A DNA stretch of 28,699 nucleotides from positions 1-28,699 of the forward strand of contig JASHVP010000104.1 in NCBI GenBank assembly GCA_030044475.1, written 5' to 3'. Below, one piece after another: positions 7,852-15,109 of the stretch (position 1 is its first letter; each line of letters starts with the position of its first letter). The position numbers and the translations under genes were made by a program. This DNA is from Thermoplasmata archaeon (lineage in GTDB: Archaea; Thermoplasmatota; Thermoplasmata; Lutacidiplasmatales; UBA184). Under the pieces are notes generated by a model that saw only the letters and a program-made list of their open reading frames with translations, ran no database searches and had not been told where the DNA came from.

Positions 7852-8324
7852 CAGGTCCCCCCCCGCGCGGCCGTCTCGATCGCGTCGACGATCTTGCGGT
7901 ACCCCGTGCAGCGACAGAGGTTGCCCGACACCGCCCGTTCGATCTCGGCGCGGGTGGGGTGCGGATGGTCGCGCAGCAGGGCGGTCGCGGTCACGATGAA
8001 CCCCGGCGTGCAGAAGCCGCACTGCGTCGCGCCGAGTTCGACGAACGCCCGCTGCACGGGCGACAGCCCCTGCGCGGGCGAGACGCCCTCGATCGTCGTC
8101 ACCTCGTGGCCGTCGACGAGACGCGCCAGCGTGAGGCAGCTGAGCGTCGGCCGACCGTCGACGAGGACGGTGCAACAGCCGCACGTGCCGAGGTCGCACC
8201 CCCGCTTGGTCCCGGTGAGGCGCAGCTGCTCGCGGAGGAGGTCGAGGAGGATGGTCGGCGCTTCGCACGGCGCCTCCGCCGGCTGGCCGTTCAGACGGAA
8301 CCTAACGGGGGCGGACGGGGACAT
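7851..8324 (-). CDS. hcrC: 4-hydroxybenzoyl-CoA reductase gamma subunit (two 2Fe-2S clusters)
   Basis: 157 residues. Two 2Fe-2S clusters are spelled out. The plant-type one is near the N-terminus (C43, C48, C51, C63, in the GCDLGTCGCC and LSC motifs), and the alpha-helical one follows (C102, C105, C137, C139, in CGFC and CRC). The ATG at 8324 is preferred because the fold begins within a few residues (VRFRLNGQ); longer starts would run far into xdhC. The gene overlaps the end of xdhC by 23 bases and shares TGATG with the alpha subunit, so it is translationally coupled on both sides. It passes electrons between the FAD/4Fe-4S subunit and the molybdenum centre. Confidence 0.9.
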   Translation of the reverse strand: MSPSAPVRFRLNGQPAEAPCEAPTILLDLLREQLRLTGTKRGCDLGTCGCCTVLVDGRPTLSCLTLARLVDGHEVTTIEGVSPAQGLSPVQRAFVELGATQCGFCTPGFIVTATALLRDHPHPTRAEIERAVSGNLCRCTGYRKIVDAIETAARGGT

Positions 8325-9147
8325 ACTGCTCCGAGGCCGATGCGCGCCCTTCATCCGCGGGAGTAGGTAAGGCGTCGGGGTGCATCTCGCGGACGATCTC
8401 CGCCACGATGCTGACCGCAATCTCGGCGGGGCTCTGCGCGCCGAGGGCGAGTCCGACCGGCGATCGGACCCGGGCGAGCGCCTCGCGCGCGACGCCCCGC
8501 GCGCGGAGCCGGGCGTAGAGGTGCTCTCGCTTCGACGCGCTCGCGATCAGGCCGATCGTGTTCGGGAACCGGTCCAAGGCCCCGGCGAGCACCTCACCGT
8601 CCTTCAGCGCGTCGTAACCGAGGAGGTACAGGTGCGTGAACGACGCCGGGTCGAAGACGTCGAACAGTCGCTCGGGCGCCACCACCTCGCGCCGCTCGGC
8701 CTCGGGGAATCGGTCGACCCCGACCCACTCCGGGCGGTCGTCGGCGACGCTGAAGTCGTACTCCAGCGTCGGCAGCAGCTGGGCGAGGGCGTGGGCGACG
8801 TGGCCACCCCCCCAGAGGAGGAGGTTCGGCCGCGCGGGGACGTACTCGATCGCGACGTCGACGGCCCCCCCGCAGAGGCTGGCGAGACCGTCCTTGCGCC
8901 AGGCGGCGAGCTCGAAGTGGTGGAGGTCGCTCGTTCGAGCGGCCAGCGCCGCCGCGGCCAGACGTCGGACCTCCTCCTCGAGCGAGGCCCCCCCGACCGT
9001 GCCGAGCGTCGAGCCGTCGGCCCGGACGATCATCGCAGCGCCGACCTTGCCCGGCACGGATCCGGTCGACTTCACGACGGTCGCGCGCACGAACGGCTGG
9101 CGCGCTTCGAGCAGCCGGAGCGCCTCCCGAGCGTGCCGTCGATCCAT
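8302..9147 (-). CDS. xdhC: XdhC/CoxI-family molybdenum-cofactor maturation protein
   Basis: 281 residues. XdhC proteins bind molybdenum cofactor, promote its sulfuration and load it into xanthine-oxidase-family enzymes. The N-terminal domain has the typical VVKSTGSVPGKVGAAMIV strand-turn (24-41), GTVGGASLEEEV and a conserved Cys in LCGGAVD (C92). The C-terminal domain is a Rossmann fold opening with LLWGGGHVA (110-118) and closing with the SPVGLALGAQSPAEIAVSI motif, which is highly typical of this family. The start ATG directly follows the stop of the MocA-like gene (TGA-ATG). Adjacency to the three reductase subunits makes them its obvious client. Confidence 0.92.
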   Translation of the reverse strand: MDRRHAREALRLLEARQPFVRATVVKSTGSVPGKVGAAMIVRADGSTLGTVGGASLEEEVRRLAAAALAARTSDLHHFELAAWRKDGLASLCGGAVDVAIEYVPARPNLLLWGGGHVAHALAQLLPTLEYDFSVADDRPEWVGVDRFPEAERREVVAPERLFDVFDPASFTHLYLLGYDALKDGEVLAGALDRFPNTIGLIASASKREHLYARLRARGVAREALARVRSPVGLALGAQSPAEIAVSIVAEIVREMHPDALPTPADEGRASASEQYVPVRPR

Positions 9148-9774
9148 TCAGATCACCGCCCGCTCGTGCCAGGCCTCGTTCGCGAGTCGGTATTGCTCCG
9201 GGGTGTCGACGTTCTCCCGGATCCCGGGGTCGTCGACCGGGCATCGCAGGACCTGGGGCCCGAACTCGTCGAGCAGGGCCCGGATCGGCGCGTCGGCCCG
9301 CAGCTCCAGGATCTCCGCGCGGACCGGGGGCCGCCAGACGACGGGATGGCCCCCTTGCCCCTGGTACGTCGGAACGAACCAGACGGCGAGCGCGTCCCGC
9401 TCTCGGGCGCGCAGCAGTACGTCGACCGTCGACGCGGCGACGAACGGATGGTCGACCGGCCAGAACAGCACGTCCGCCTCCGAGGGGAGCTGCACCAGCC
9501 CCGACTGGACCGAGGCGGTGCGGCCGGACTCCCACCGGTCGGCGTCGACGATCGCCACGTCCAGCCCCCGCAGCTCGTGCACGACCGGCGCCCGGTGGCG
9601 GCCGACCACGGCGATGACGGGGTCGCAGCCGGCGCCGAGCATCGTCTCGGCGAGACGTCGGATGGACGTGGTCTCTCCGACCGGAAGGAGGGCCTTCGGC
9701 GCCCCGCCGAAGCGGCTCGACTCGCCCCCGGAGAGGATCAGTCCGGCCGGTGCCGTCACGCGGGTGGCCTCCAT
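9148..9774 (-). CDS. MocA/MobA-like molybdenum cofactor nucleotidyltransferase
   Basis: 208 residues. It shows the nucleotidyltransferase pattern: LSGGESSRFGGAPK (14-27) for NTP and phosphate binding, VDHPF (107-111) carrying the metal-binding Asp, GGHPVVW, and NVDTPEQY near the C-terminus. In clusters with xdhC this family (MocA) usually makes molybdopterin cytosine dinucleotide, the cofactor form used by 4-hydroxybenzoyl-CoA reductase and relatives. CTP specificity here is inferred from context, and a MobA-like GTP enzyme cannot be excluded. It is the first gene of the minus-strand unit and diverges from rps19e across 146 bases. It has no Shine-Dalgarno, and a weak TATA-like box lies about 26 bases upstream. 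Confidence 0.85.
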   Translation of the reverse strand: MEATRVTAPAGLILSGGESSRFGGAPKALLPVGETTSIRRLAETMLGAGCDPVIAVVGRHRAPVVHELRGLDVAIVDADRWESGRTASVQSGLVQLPSEADVLFWPVDHPFVAASTVDVLLRARERDALAVWFVPTYQGQGGHPVVWRPPVRAEILELRADAPIRALLDEFGPQVLRCPVDDPGIRENVDTPEQYRLANEAWHERAVI

Positions 9775-9796
9775 CGAAGGAAAGACCGCCCGGGTG

Positions 9797-9804
9797 CTTT
9801 AGGC
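9797..9804 (-). promoter_or_regulatory. Possible TATA box for the molybdoenzyme operon
   Basis: On the minus strand this stretch reads CCTAAAGC, centred about 26 bases before the ATG at 9774. It is the only A/T-rich element near the start, and the spacing fits a leaderless archaeal transcript. The match is weak. Confidence 0.3.
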
Positions 9805-9886
9805 TAGGGACGGACCGACCCCGGAACCCGGGAGGCGCACGACGGCGCGGCGGACGGCCGTCCACCGGCGGCCCGCGGGGTTTGGC

Positions 9887-9894
9887 TTTAAATA
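9887..9894 (+). promoter_or_regulatory. TATA box for the rps19e operon
   Basis: TTTAAATA, a near-ideal archaeal TATA element in a very GC-rich setting, centred about 30 bases before the ATG at 9921. There is no Shine-Dalgarno before that ATG, so the first gene is probably translated leaderless. Confidence 0.65.
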
Positions 9895-9920
9895 CGGGGG
9901 CCGGGTGGCCGCGCCACCTC

Positions 9921-10376
9921 ATGACCCATCCGAACGACGTGCCCCCGTCGGTGCTCCTCCCGAAGCTGGCCGCCGAGCTGCGGACCCGCCAGTCGGTCGC
10001 ACCGCCCCCCTGGGCGGTCTTCGTGAAGACGGGCGTGCACAAGCAGCGGGCCCCGGACCAGCCCGACTGGTGGTACCTGCGCAGCGCGTCGGTCCTCCGA
10101 AAGATCTACCTGCGCGGCTTCGTCGGCATCGAACGGCTGAGCGCCGAGTACGGCGGCAAGCGCGACCGGGGCAGCGCGCCGTACCATGCCCGCACCGGCT
10201 CGCGCGCGGTCCTCCGCGAGATCGTCCAACAGCTCGAGAAGTCCGGCCTCGTGCAGCCGTACAAGACCCGGGGTCGACGGGTCAGCCCCGAGGGGCAGAA
10301 GCTCCTCGACGCGCTCTCCCGCGACGTCCTGAAGGGGCTCGCCGAAGGGCGACCCGAATTGGCCAAGTACCTCTAA
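9921..10376 (+). CDS. rps19e: Ribosomal protein S19e
   Basis: 151 residues. S19e is an archaeal/eukaryotic-type small-subunit protein with a winged-helix-like fold that binds the head of the 30S subunit. The sequence has the family landmarks: WAVFVKTGVHKQR, PDWWYLRSASVLRKIYLRG, GIERLSAEYGG and HARTGSRAVLREIVQQLEK, ending in GLVQPYKTRGRRVSPEGQKLLD. The ATG at 9921 is chosen because it sits at the right distance from the TATA box and gives the normal length; the upstream open frame is GC-rich read-through. It begins the conserved operon with pdcd5, rpl39e, rpl31e and aif6. Confidence 0.95.
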   Translation: MTHPNDVPPSVLLPKLAAELRTRQSVAPPPWAVFVKTGVHKQRAPDQPDWWYLRSASVLRKIYLRGFVGIERLSAEYGGKRDRGSAPYHARTGSRAVLREIVQQLEKSGLVQPYKTRGRRVSPEGQKLLDALSRDVLKGLAEGRPELAKYL

Positions 10377-10400
10377 GGGCCGTACAAGGAGGGGAGGCCG

Positions 10401-10760
10401 ATGTCGTACTCCGAGGACGCGGAGCTCGACGAGCTCCGGCGCCGTCGCCTCCGCCAGCTCCAGGAGATGCAGGCGAGCGAGTCCGCGAACGCGCAGGCGT
10501 ACGCGGCCCAAGAGGCGGAAATGGCCCGCCGGGACCAGGAGCGGTCGGAGGTCCTCCGGCGCATTCTCACGACCGAGGCCCGGGAGCGGCTCGGGCGGAT
10601 CCGCCTCGCCAAGCCCGACGTCGCGGCGACGGTGGAGCAGCAACTGATCGCGCTGGCCGCCAGCGGCCGGATCCAGCGCCCGATCGACGACCCGACGCTC
10701 CGGGCCCTCCTCGAGCGGATCGCGCCCGACCGCCGCGAGATCACGATCACCCGCCGGTAG
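10401..10760 (+). CDS. DNA-binding protein of the PDCD5/TFAR19 family
   Basis: 119 residues. A charged N-terminal helix (ELDELRRRRLRQLQEMQ) leads into the PDCD5 three-helix core with ILTTEARERLGRIRLAKPD and VEQQLIALAASGRI; the tail holds DPTLRALLERI. Archaeal members bind DNA non-specifically in vitro, and the eukaryotic PDCD5 interacts with the chaperonin CCT, so the true cellular role is unsettled. A strong Shine-Dalgarno (GGAGGGG, about 10388-10394) precedes the ATG, unlike the leaderless first gene. Its place between rps19e and rpl39e is a standard archaeal arrangement and supports the call. Confidence 0.93.
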   Translation: MSYSEDAELDELRRRRLRQLQEMQASESANAQAYAAQEAEMARRDQERSEVLRRILTTEARERLGRIRLAKPDVAATVEQQLIALAASGRIQRPIDDPTLRALLERIAPDRREITITRR

Positions 10761-10768
10761 GAGAATCG

Positions 10769-10927
10769 ATGGCGAACCGTCGCAAGTCCCTCGCGCGCAA
10801 GACGCGCCTGTTCCGGGTCGTGAAGAGCAATCGTCGGGTGCCGGCCTGGGTCATGCAGCGGACCAGCCGCCGGGTCACCCGCCACCCGAAGCGCCACACC
10901 TGGAAGCGGGGCCACCTGCACAAGTAG
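10769..10927 (+). CDS. rpl39e: Ribosomal protein L39e
   Basis: 52 residues, very basic. L39e lines the peptide exit tunnel of the large subunit and replaces part of what bacterial L23 does. The family pattern is plain: K-S-L-A-R-K-T-R-L near the start, NRRVPAWV in the middle and RHTWKRGHL near the end. The ATG is 8 bases after the pdcd5 stop, with GGAG (10760-10763) overlapping that stop as Shine-Dalgarno. It is in the expected operon position. Confidence 0.95.
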   Translation: MANRRKSLARKTRLFRVVKSNRRVPAWVMQRTSRRVTRHPKRHTWKRGHLHK

Positions 10928-10939
10928 GAGGACCGATCG

Positions 10940-11236
10940 ATGCCCCCTCGGACTCCGGCACGTCGCGGCGATGAGGTCGAGCGCGAGTACGTCATCCCGC
11001 TCCGCGCGAGCCAGCACCAGCCGTCGCGGCGCCGGCGCGCGGGCCACGCACTCGAAACGATCCGCCGGTTCATCGTCCGGCACATGAAGGGAAAACCCGA
11101 GGACGTCTGGATCGACCCTCGCCTGAACGAGCGGATCTGGGAGCGGGGGATCCAACACATCCCCCGCCAGGTCCGAGTCAAGGCGATCCGATTCGAGGAC
11201 GGCCTCATCGAAGTCGACCTGCTCGACAGCGAGTAG
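10940..11236 (+). CDS. rpl31e: Ribosomal protein L31e
   Basis: 98 residues. L31e sits near the tunnel exit of the 50S subunit. The core is recognisable: EREYVIPLR, then a basic helix running into ALETIRRFIVRHMKG, then VWIDPRLNERIWERGIQ and IPRQVRVKAIR, with an acidic C-terminus. The ten or so residues before the core (PPRTPARRGDE) are a variable extension. An AGGAGG (10926-10931) precedes the ATG, and the gene follows rpl39e by 12 bases. Confidence 0.95.
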   Translation: MPPRTPARRGDEVEREYVIPLRASQHQPSRRRRAGHALETIRRFIVRHMKGKPEDVWIDPRLNERIWERGIQHIPRQVRVKAIRFEDGLIEVDLLDSE

Positions 11237-11257
11237 GCGCCCGAGGAGCGCCGTCGC

Positions 11258-11923
11258 GTGCCGGTCGGACGCACCCTCCTCGAGGGAAGCCCCTATCTCG
11301 GCGTGTACGTGCGGGTGGGCGAGCGCACGGCGCTCGTCCCCCCGTCGACACCGGTCGCGACCGAGCGGGAGATCGTCCGGGTCCTCGGGGTCCGCGCGCT
11401 CCGGACGACCGTCTCCGAGTGCGAGGTCGTCGGGGCGCTCGTCGCCGCGAACTCGAACGGGTTTGTGGTCGGGGACGAGCTCGACGTCGAGGAGCGGCGT
11501 CTCCTCGAGGAGAGCGCGCCGGTGACCGTGCTCCGCCATCGCCAGAACGCGATGGGGAACAACGTGCTGGCGAACGACACGGGGGCGCTCGTCCACCCGG
11601 AGTTCTCGCCGGACGCGGTCGCCGCGATCGGCCGCGCGCTCGGCGTCCCGGCGGAGCGCGGGACGATCGCCGGGCTCGGCACGGTCGGGATGGCGGGAGT
11701 GGCCACGAACCGAGGCGTGGTGGTCCACCCGAAGGCGACGGAACGGGAGGCGGACCACGTCCGCGACCTGCTCGGCGTGCCCGTCCACCGCTCCACGGCG
11801 AACTTCGGGGTCCCGATCGTCGGGGCGTGCCTCGTCGCGAACTCGCGGGGGTTCCTCACCGGCCGGCCGACGACCCCGGTCGAGATCGTCCACCTGCAGG
11901 AAGGGCTCGGACTTCTCGAGTGA
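11258..11923 (+). CDS. eif6: Translation initiation factor 6 (aIF6)
   Basis: 221 residues, starting at GTG with GAGGAG (about 11243-11248) upstream. aIF6 binds the large subunit and blocks premature joining with the small subunit. The protein is a five-fold pentein pseudo-repeat, visible as recurring motifs: AANSNGF, LANDTGALVHPEFS, GMAGVATNRGVVVHPKAT and VANSRGFLTG. The length matches the family. It ends the ribosomal operon; in many euryarchaea rplX (L18a/LX), prefoldin alpha and ftsY follow, but here the strand switches to rps17e instead. Confidence 0.95.
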   Translation: MPVGRTLLEGSPYLGVYVRVGERTALVPPSTPVATEREIVRVLGVRALRTTVSECEVVGALVAANSNGFVVGDELDVEERRLLEESAPVTVLRHRQNAMGNNVLANDTGALVHPEFSPDAVAAIGRALGVPAERGTIAGLGTVGMAGVATNRGVVVHPKATEREADHVRDLLGVPVHRSTANFGVPIVGACLVANSRGFLTGRPTTPVEIVHLQEGLGLLE

Positions 11924-11950
11924 GCGGGCGTCGGCGACCGGGAGGAGGCG

Positions 11951-12175
11951 CTACGTGCCGCGCTTGCGCTTCATGTAGCGCGTCGCGTAGCCCGCGATCC
12001 GGTTCGCGAGCTTCTTGTGGACCGCCTGGAGCTGCCCGTCGACGGTCACCCCGAGGTCGGTCAACTCGAGGACCTTCTTCTTGTTCTGGGCGAAGTCTCC
12101 GGTGAACTCCGTCGGGTAGTGGCGGATCAGCTCCACCGCGACCCGTTTGATGTACGTCTGCCGGATGTTGCCCAT
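11951..12175 (-). CDS. rps17e: Ribosomal protein S17e
   Basis: 74 residues. The family start MGNIRQTYIKRVAVELI and the helix HYPTEFTGDFAQNKKKV are clear, followed by LANRIAGYATR and a basic tail (MKRKRGT). Most archaeal S17e proteins are about 60-67 residues. This one carries an extra stretch (about LGVTVDGQLQAVHK) between the second helix and NRIAGY. It is transcribed alone from a good TATA box toward aif6, with 27 bases between the two stop codons. Confidence 0.93.
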   Translation of the reverse strand: MGNIRQTYIKRVAVELIRHYPTEFTGDFAQNKKKVLELTDLGVTVDGQLQAVHKKLANRIAGYATRYMKRKRGT

Positions 12176-12200
12176 GCGGGCGGCCCCGACCAGGGGTCCG

Positions 12201-12207
12201 TTTATAA
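12201..12207 (-). promoter_or_regulatory. TATA box for rps17e
   Basis: TTATAAA on the minus strand, centred about 29 bases upstream of the rps17e ATG at 12175. It is an excellent archaeal TATA sequence in a GC-rich background, and with no Shine-Dalgarno it implies a leaderless transcript. Confidence 0.65.
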
Positions 12208-12326
12208 CCGTTCCGAGACGCGGACGACCGTCCGGGGACGTCCCGGCGCCGCCCCCGGCGCGACCGCGCGGCCGGAGCCGAGTGACGGATAACTCCCGCC
12301 GGTCCGCCGCCGGGAACGACGATAGT

Positions 12327-12335
12327 CACAAATAC
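12327..12335 (+). promoter_or_regulatory. Possible TATA box for the vWA-GTPase module
   Basis: CACAAATAC is the most A/T-rich element in the 263-base gap between rps17e and the vWA gene. With usual spacing, transcription would begin near 12357 and leave a leader of about 80 bases. A second candidate, GGTAAATC, lies at 12345-12352. The rest of the gap holds the rps17e promoter and GC-rich sequence with no tRNA or other RNA that I can recognise. Confidence 0.35.
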
Positions 12336-12383
12336 CCTGCCCGAGGTAAATCCTCCGTGCGGGACGCCGGGGCCGACGGAGGC

Positions 12384-12399
12384 GCTACCCCGCGGTAGC
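12384..12399. repeat. Short perfect inverted repeat in the vWA leader
   Basis: GCTACC and GGTAGC form a 6-bp stem with a 4-base CCGC loop, 40 bases before the vWA start and inside the predicted transcript. It could be a small hairpin or an operator half-site pair. In DNA this GC-rich it may also be chance. Confidence 0.3.
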
Positions 12400-12438
12400 C
12401 GTACCGCGCGATCGGCGGTGCGACCCCCGGAAACCTCC

Positions 12439-13929
12439 ATGCCGGACGGACCGACGCCTCCCAATCTCGCGGAGCGCAATGTCCTCCTCCTCGACCTCTC
12501 CAAGAGCATGCTCGCGCCGCTCCCGGACCCGGGCTCGTCCAAGGAGCGGCAGAAGATCGAGGTCGCCCGGACCGCGGTGTTCCGGATCCTCCAAGACGCG
12601 GCCGCCTCCGGGACTCCGTTCGGCCTCGTGACGTTCACGGAGGTCGTGCGGGTGCCGGTCCCCCTCGGGGAGATCCACCGGGAGAACCTTCCGTACATCG
12701 AGAACCTGATCTCGCTGCTCACGCCGAGCGGCCGCTCGGCGATCTGGGACGCGCTGGCGGTCGGGTCCGACCTGCTGCGCGCCGGGCCGTACGGTGTCCA
12801 GGGGAACCTCGTGCTCGTCACCGACGGATGGGACAACGCGTCGACGCGGTTCGACGTCCGGACCGACCCGTCGAAGCCGCTCCCCGAAGGCCGCGTCGAC
12901 CTCGCGCCGTACATGCTGCCCCCGAACTCGCACCTGACGCTCCGCGTCATCGGCATCGGCAACGGCGAGGAGCGCGACAAGGGGGTCGACGCCGAGCGGA
13001 TGAACGTGCTGCTCGGTCAGGTCAACGCGCGCGCGGCCGAACTCAGTCTGCCCGCCGCGTTCAGCTTCCAGATGGTGTCGACGGGCTCCGCGCTCTTCGC
13101 CCAGATGGTCCAGGCGTTCCTCGACGTCGGCTACGAGGACGACCGCCCGATCGAAGAGCTCCACCCCGAGGAGCTCGCCCGCCACGCGGCGAGCGCGGCG
13201 CGCGCGCTCAAGGAGCCCCAGCAGCACGCGACCGTCGCGCGGATCCGCACGGCCCACACCGCGGCCCGGGACTCCGGGGACGCGACCTACTCCGAGGCCC
13301 CCGAGATCGAGGTCGGCGTGCTCGCCACCGCCGGCGGAGCGCCCGCCTACCTCAAGGAGCGGTACGGGCCCCTCGGCGAGGTGATCGAAGCGTACCTGAA
13401 CGGTCGCTACGACGTCGCCCTCGACCTGCTCACCCGGGCGCAGGCCGTCCTTCCCCCGGTCACCCGGCTCTATTGGGAGGCCCGGGTCCAGTTCGCGCGG
13501 AAGGCGGTCGTCGAGGCCGCCCGCGCGCTCCTCGAGGCGTGGGCGGAGGCCGAGAAGCTGCCGCCGGCCCCGCAGGCGCAGGTCCTCCGCCGGCTCGCGC
13601 TGCTCCAGGCCCGGATGCAATCCGACAAGGAGACGGAGACGCTCGTGAAGTTCATCGACGACACCGAGCACCGGCTGACCTCGTCCGACGCCAAGACGCG
13701 GGAGCGGCTGATGGCGCTGTTCGCGAAGCTGATGGAGCTCCGCGGAACGTACCAGCTGACCCGGCTGTCGGGCGAGGGCGACCTCCAGGACGCCGCGCAG
13801 AAGCACGAGGCGGCCGTCGAGGAGGTCTTCGGCGAGCTGCAGGACGCCCGCCTCGACCTCGCGACGGGAGGACCGGTCGTCGAGGGCGCGCTGGAGTTCA
13901 TTGAAATATGCCTCGCGGAGATGCGGTAG
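12439..13929 (+). CDS. vWA-domain protein with C-terminal TPR-like helices
   Basis: 496 residues from the ATG at 12439; a GTG 21 bases upstream is an alternative. Residues about 12-235 form a von Willebrand A domain: the MIDAS motif D19-L-S-K-S23 follows a hydrophobic strand (NVLLL), and the second metal site is VTDGWDN (D129). The usual MIDAS Thr appears to be replaced by Ser in PSGRSAIWDAL. Residues about 310-496 are paired helices of TPR type (GEVIEAYLNGRYDVALDLL, YWEARVQFARKAVVEAARALL and so on), which suggests protein binding. There is no signal peptide, so it should be cytoplasmic. The GTPase gene starts 10 bases after the stop. vWA proteins next to P-loop NTPases usually act as metal-dependent assembly partners; the specific role here is unknown. 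Confidence 0.85.
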   Translation: MPDGPTPPNLAERNVLLLDLSKSMLAPLPDPGSSKERQKIEVARTAVFRILQDAAASGTPFGLVTFTEVVRVPVPLGEIHRENLPYIENLISLLTPSGRSAIWDALAVGSDLLRAGPYGVQGNLVLVTDGWDNASTRFDVRTDPSKPLPEGRVDLAPYMLPPNSHLTLRVIGIGNGEERDKGVDAERMNVLLGQVNARAAELSLPAAFSFQMVSTGSALFAQMVQAFLDVGYEDDRPIEELHPEELARHAASAARALKEPQQHATVARIRTAHTAARDSGDATYSEAPEIEVGVLATAGGAPAYLKERYGPLGEVIEAYLNGRYDVALDLLTRAQAVLPPVTRLYWEARVQFARKAVVEAARALLEAWAEAEKLPPAPQAQVLRRLALLQARMQSDKETETLVKFIDDTEHRLTSSDAKTRERLMALFAKLMELRGTYQLTRLSGEGDLQDAAQKHEAAVEEVFGELQDARLDLATGGPVVEGALEFIEICLAEMR

Positions 13930-13939
13930 GGTAGTCCCG

Positions 13940-15109
13940 ATGCCGGCGGTCAAGGTCACGACGAAGACCCGGCGGCCCGCGGGGGCGAAGCGCGAGCCGA
14001 AACCGGCGGCCCCCAACACCGCCCGCATCGCGGTCGTGGGGATCCCGGCCTCGGGGAAGACGACGTACTTCCGCTTCCTCTCCGGTCACTTCGGCCTCAA
14101 CCTCCCCATCCTGTACATTCCCGCGCGCGCCGACAGTGGGACGATCCCGCTGTACGGCGACCTCGAGAATGACGTCGCCCTCGCGGAGACGACGTACGAG
14201 ACCACCGACCCGACCGACCCCGAGGGAAGCCTCGAGACGACCACCCGGTACTACGTCAACCGCCCCATGGAGGATCGCAAAAAGCTCTGGGTCGAGTTGT
14301 CGGCCGGCCGGGAGGACCAGGGGATCCTCACGAAGTACCCGCTCCCGACGAAATTCAACCAGTTCGTCGAGATGAAGATGCGGTTCCGCTACGGCGCGCC
14401 CGACGGGACCCCGGGCTCGAAGCCGATGGAGCTCAACACGATCGACGAGGCCGGCGGGATCATCGCCGACTACTTCACCTACGACCGGCTCTGGATCGAG
14501 GCGGCGGACGGCGAGGTCAGCGACAAGAACTGCCGCGTCATCCCGCATTTCGACTCCTGGCGGCCCGACCGCCAGGACCTGTGGCGGCGCGGGCTCACCC
14601 TCCTCGGCCGGTTCGTCTTCGAGGCGGACGCGATCATCCTCCTCCTCTCCCCCGCGCTGCCGTCGCTCCGCGACCAGGCGCAGCAGGTGAACCTCGCGCG
14701 CGGCGTCTTCCGATACGTCCAGAAGAAGGGGCTGCCGCTCGTCATCGCCGTGTCGAAGGCGGACAAGCTGAAGGAGTTCTACGGCGAGGTGGAGCAGTCG
14801 GTCCGGGAACGGACGTTCAAGAGCGCGTTCGACTCGGTCGAGTTCCTCCTGCGGCGGGACGGGGCCGGGCTCGGCACGATCCTCGTCGCCCAGGAGGGGC
14901 GCGGGATCTCGGCGAAGGAAGACGTCTTCCTGATCTCGAGCGCGGTCTCGACGGGGGAGGGCCACCCCCTGTTCGTCGGGGAGTCCGGGGAGGAGGCACC
15001 GAACGTTGGCACCCCGACGATGGGCGTCCCGGTGATGGTGAACACCACCCTGCCGCTCGCGCGCGCGTGCGAGCGGATCCTGAACCGCCGGCAGACGAAG
15101 GGGGCGTGA
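13940..15109 (+). CDS. P-loop GTPase-like protein of the vWA module
   Basis: 389 residues. After a basic, Ala/Pro-rich lead of about 28 residues comes the strand RIAVVG and a Walker A loop GIPASGKTT (34-42). Further on, a hydrophobic strand (ADAIILLLSP, about 234-243) is followed by VIAVSKADKL, whose SKAD (272-275) stands in the place of the NKxD guanine motif of TRAFAC GTPases. A long insertion (about residues 60-200) carries no motif I know. No clear DxxG is visible, so switch II may be altered. It resembles the divergent GTPases found beside vWA and coiled-coil partners in predicted conflict or assembly systems, but I cannot place it in a named family. The stop overlaps the next start (TGATG), so translation is coupled. 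Confidence 0.8.
   Translation: MPAVKVTTKTRRPAGAKREPKPAAPNTARIAVVGIPASGKTTYFRFLSGHFGLNLPILYIPARADSGTIPLYGDLENDVALAETTYETTDPTDPEGSLETTTRYYVNRPMEDRKKLWVELSAGREDQGILTKYPLPTKFNQFVEMKMRFRYGAPDGTPGSKPMELNTIDEAGGIIADYFTYDRLWIEAADGEVSDKNCRVIPHFDSWRPDRQDLWRRGLTLLGRFVFEADAIILLLSPALPSLRDQAQQVNLARGVFRYVQKKGLPLVIAVSKADKLKEFYGEVEQSVRERTFKSAFDSVEFLLRRDGAGLGTILVAQEGRGISAKEDVFLISSAVSTGEGHPLFVGESGEEAPNVGTPTMGVPVMVNTTLPLARACERILNRRQTKGA

Noticed and set aside
5851..8370. Plus-strand frame of 839 codons opposite the molybdoenzyme genes
   Set aside because: Its Arg/Asp/Val-rich repetitive translation is the antisense of a GC-rich coding region; the minus strand shows every cofactor motif of the reductase.
12176..12438. 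Intergenic gap considered for a tRNA, C/D or H/ACA guide RNA, or RNase P RNA
   Set aside because: I could find no cloverleaf, CUGA/UGAUGA box pair or ACA element; only two promoters and one short inverted repeat are supported.
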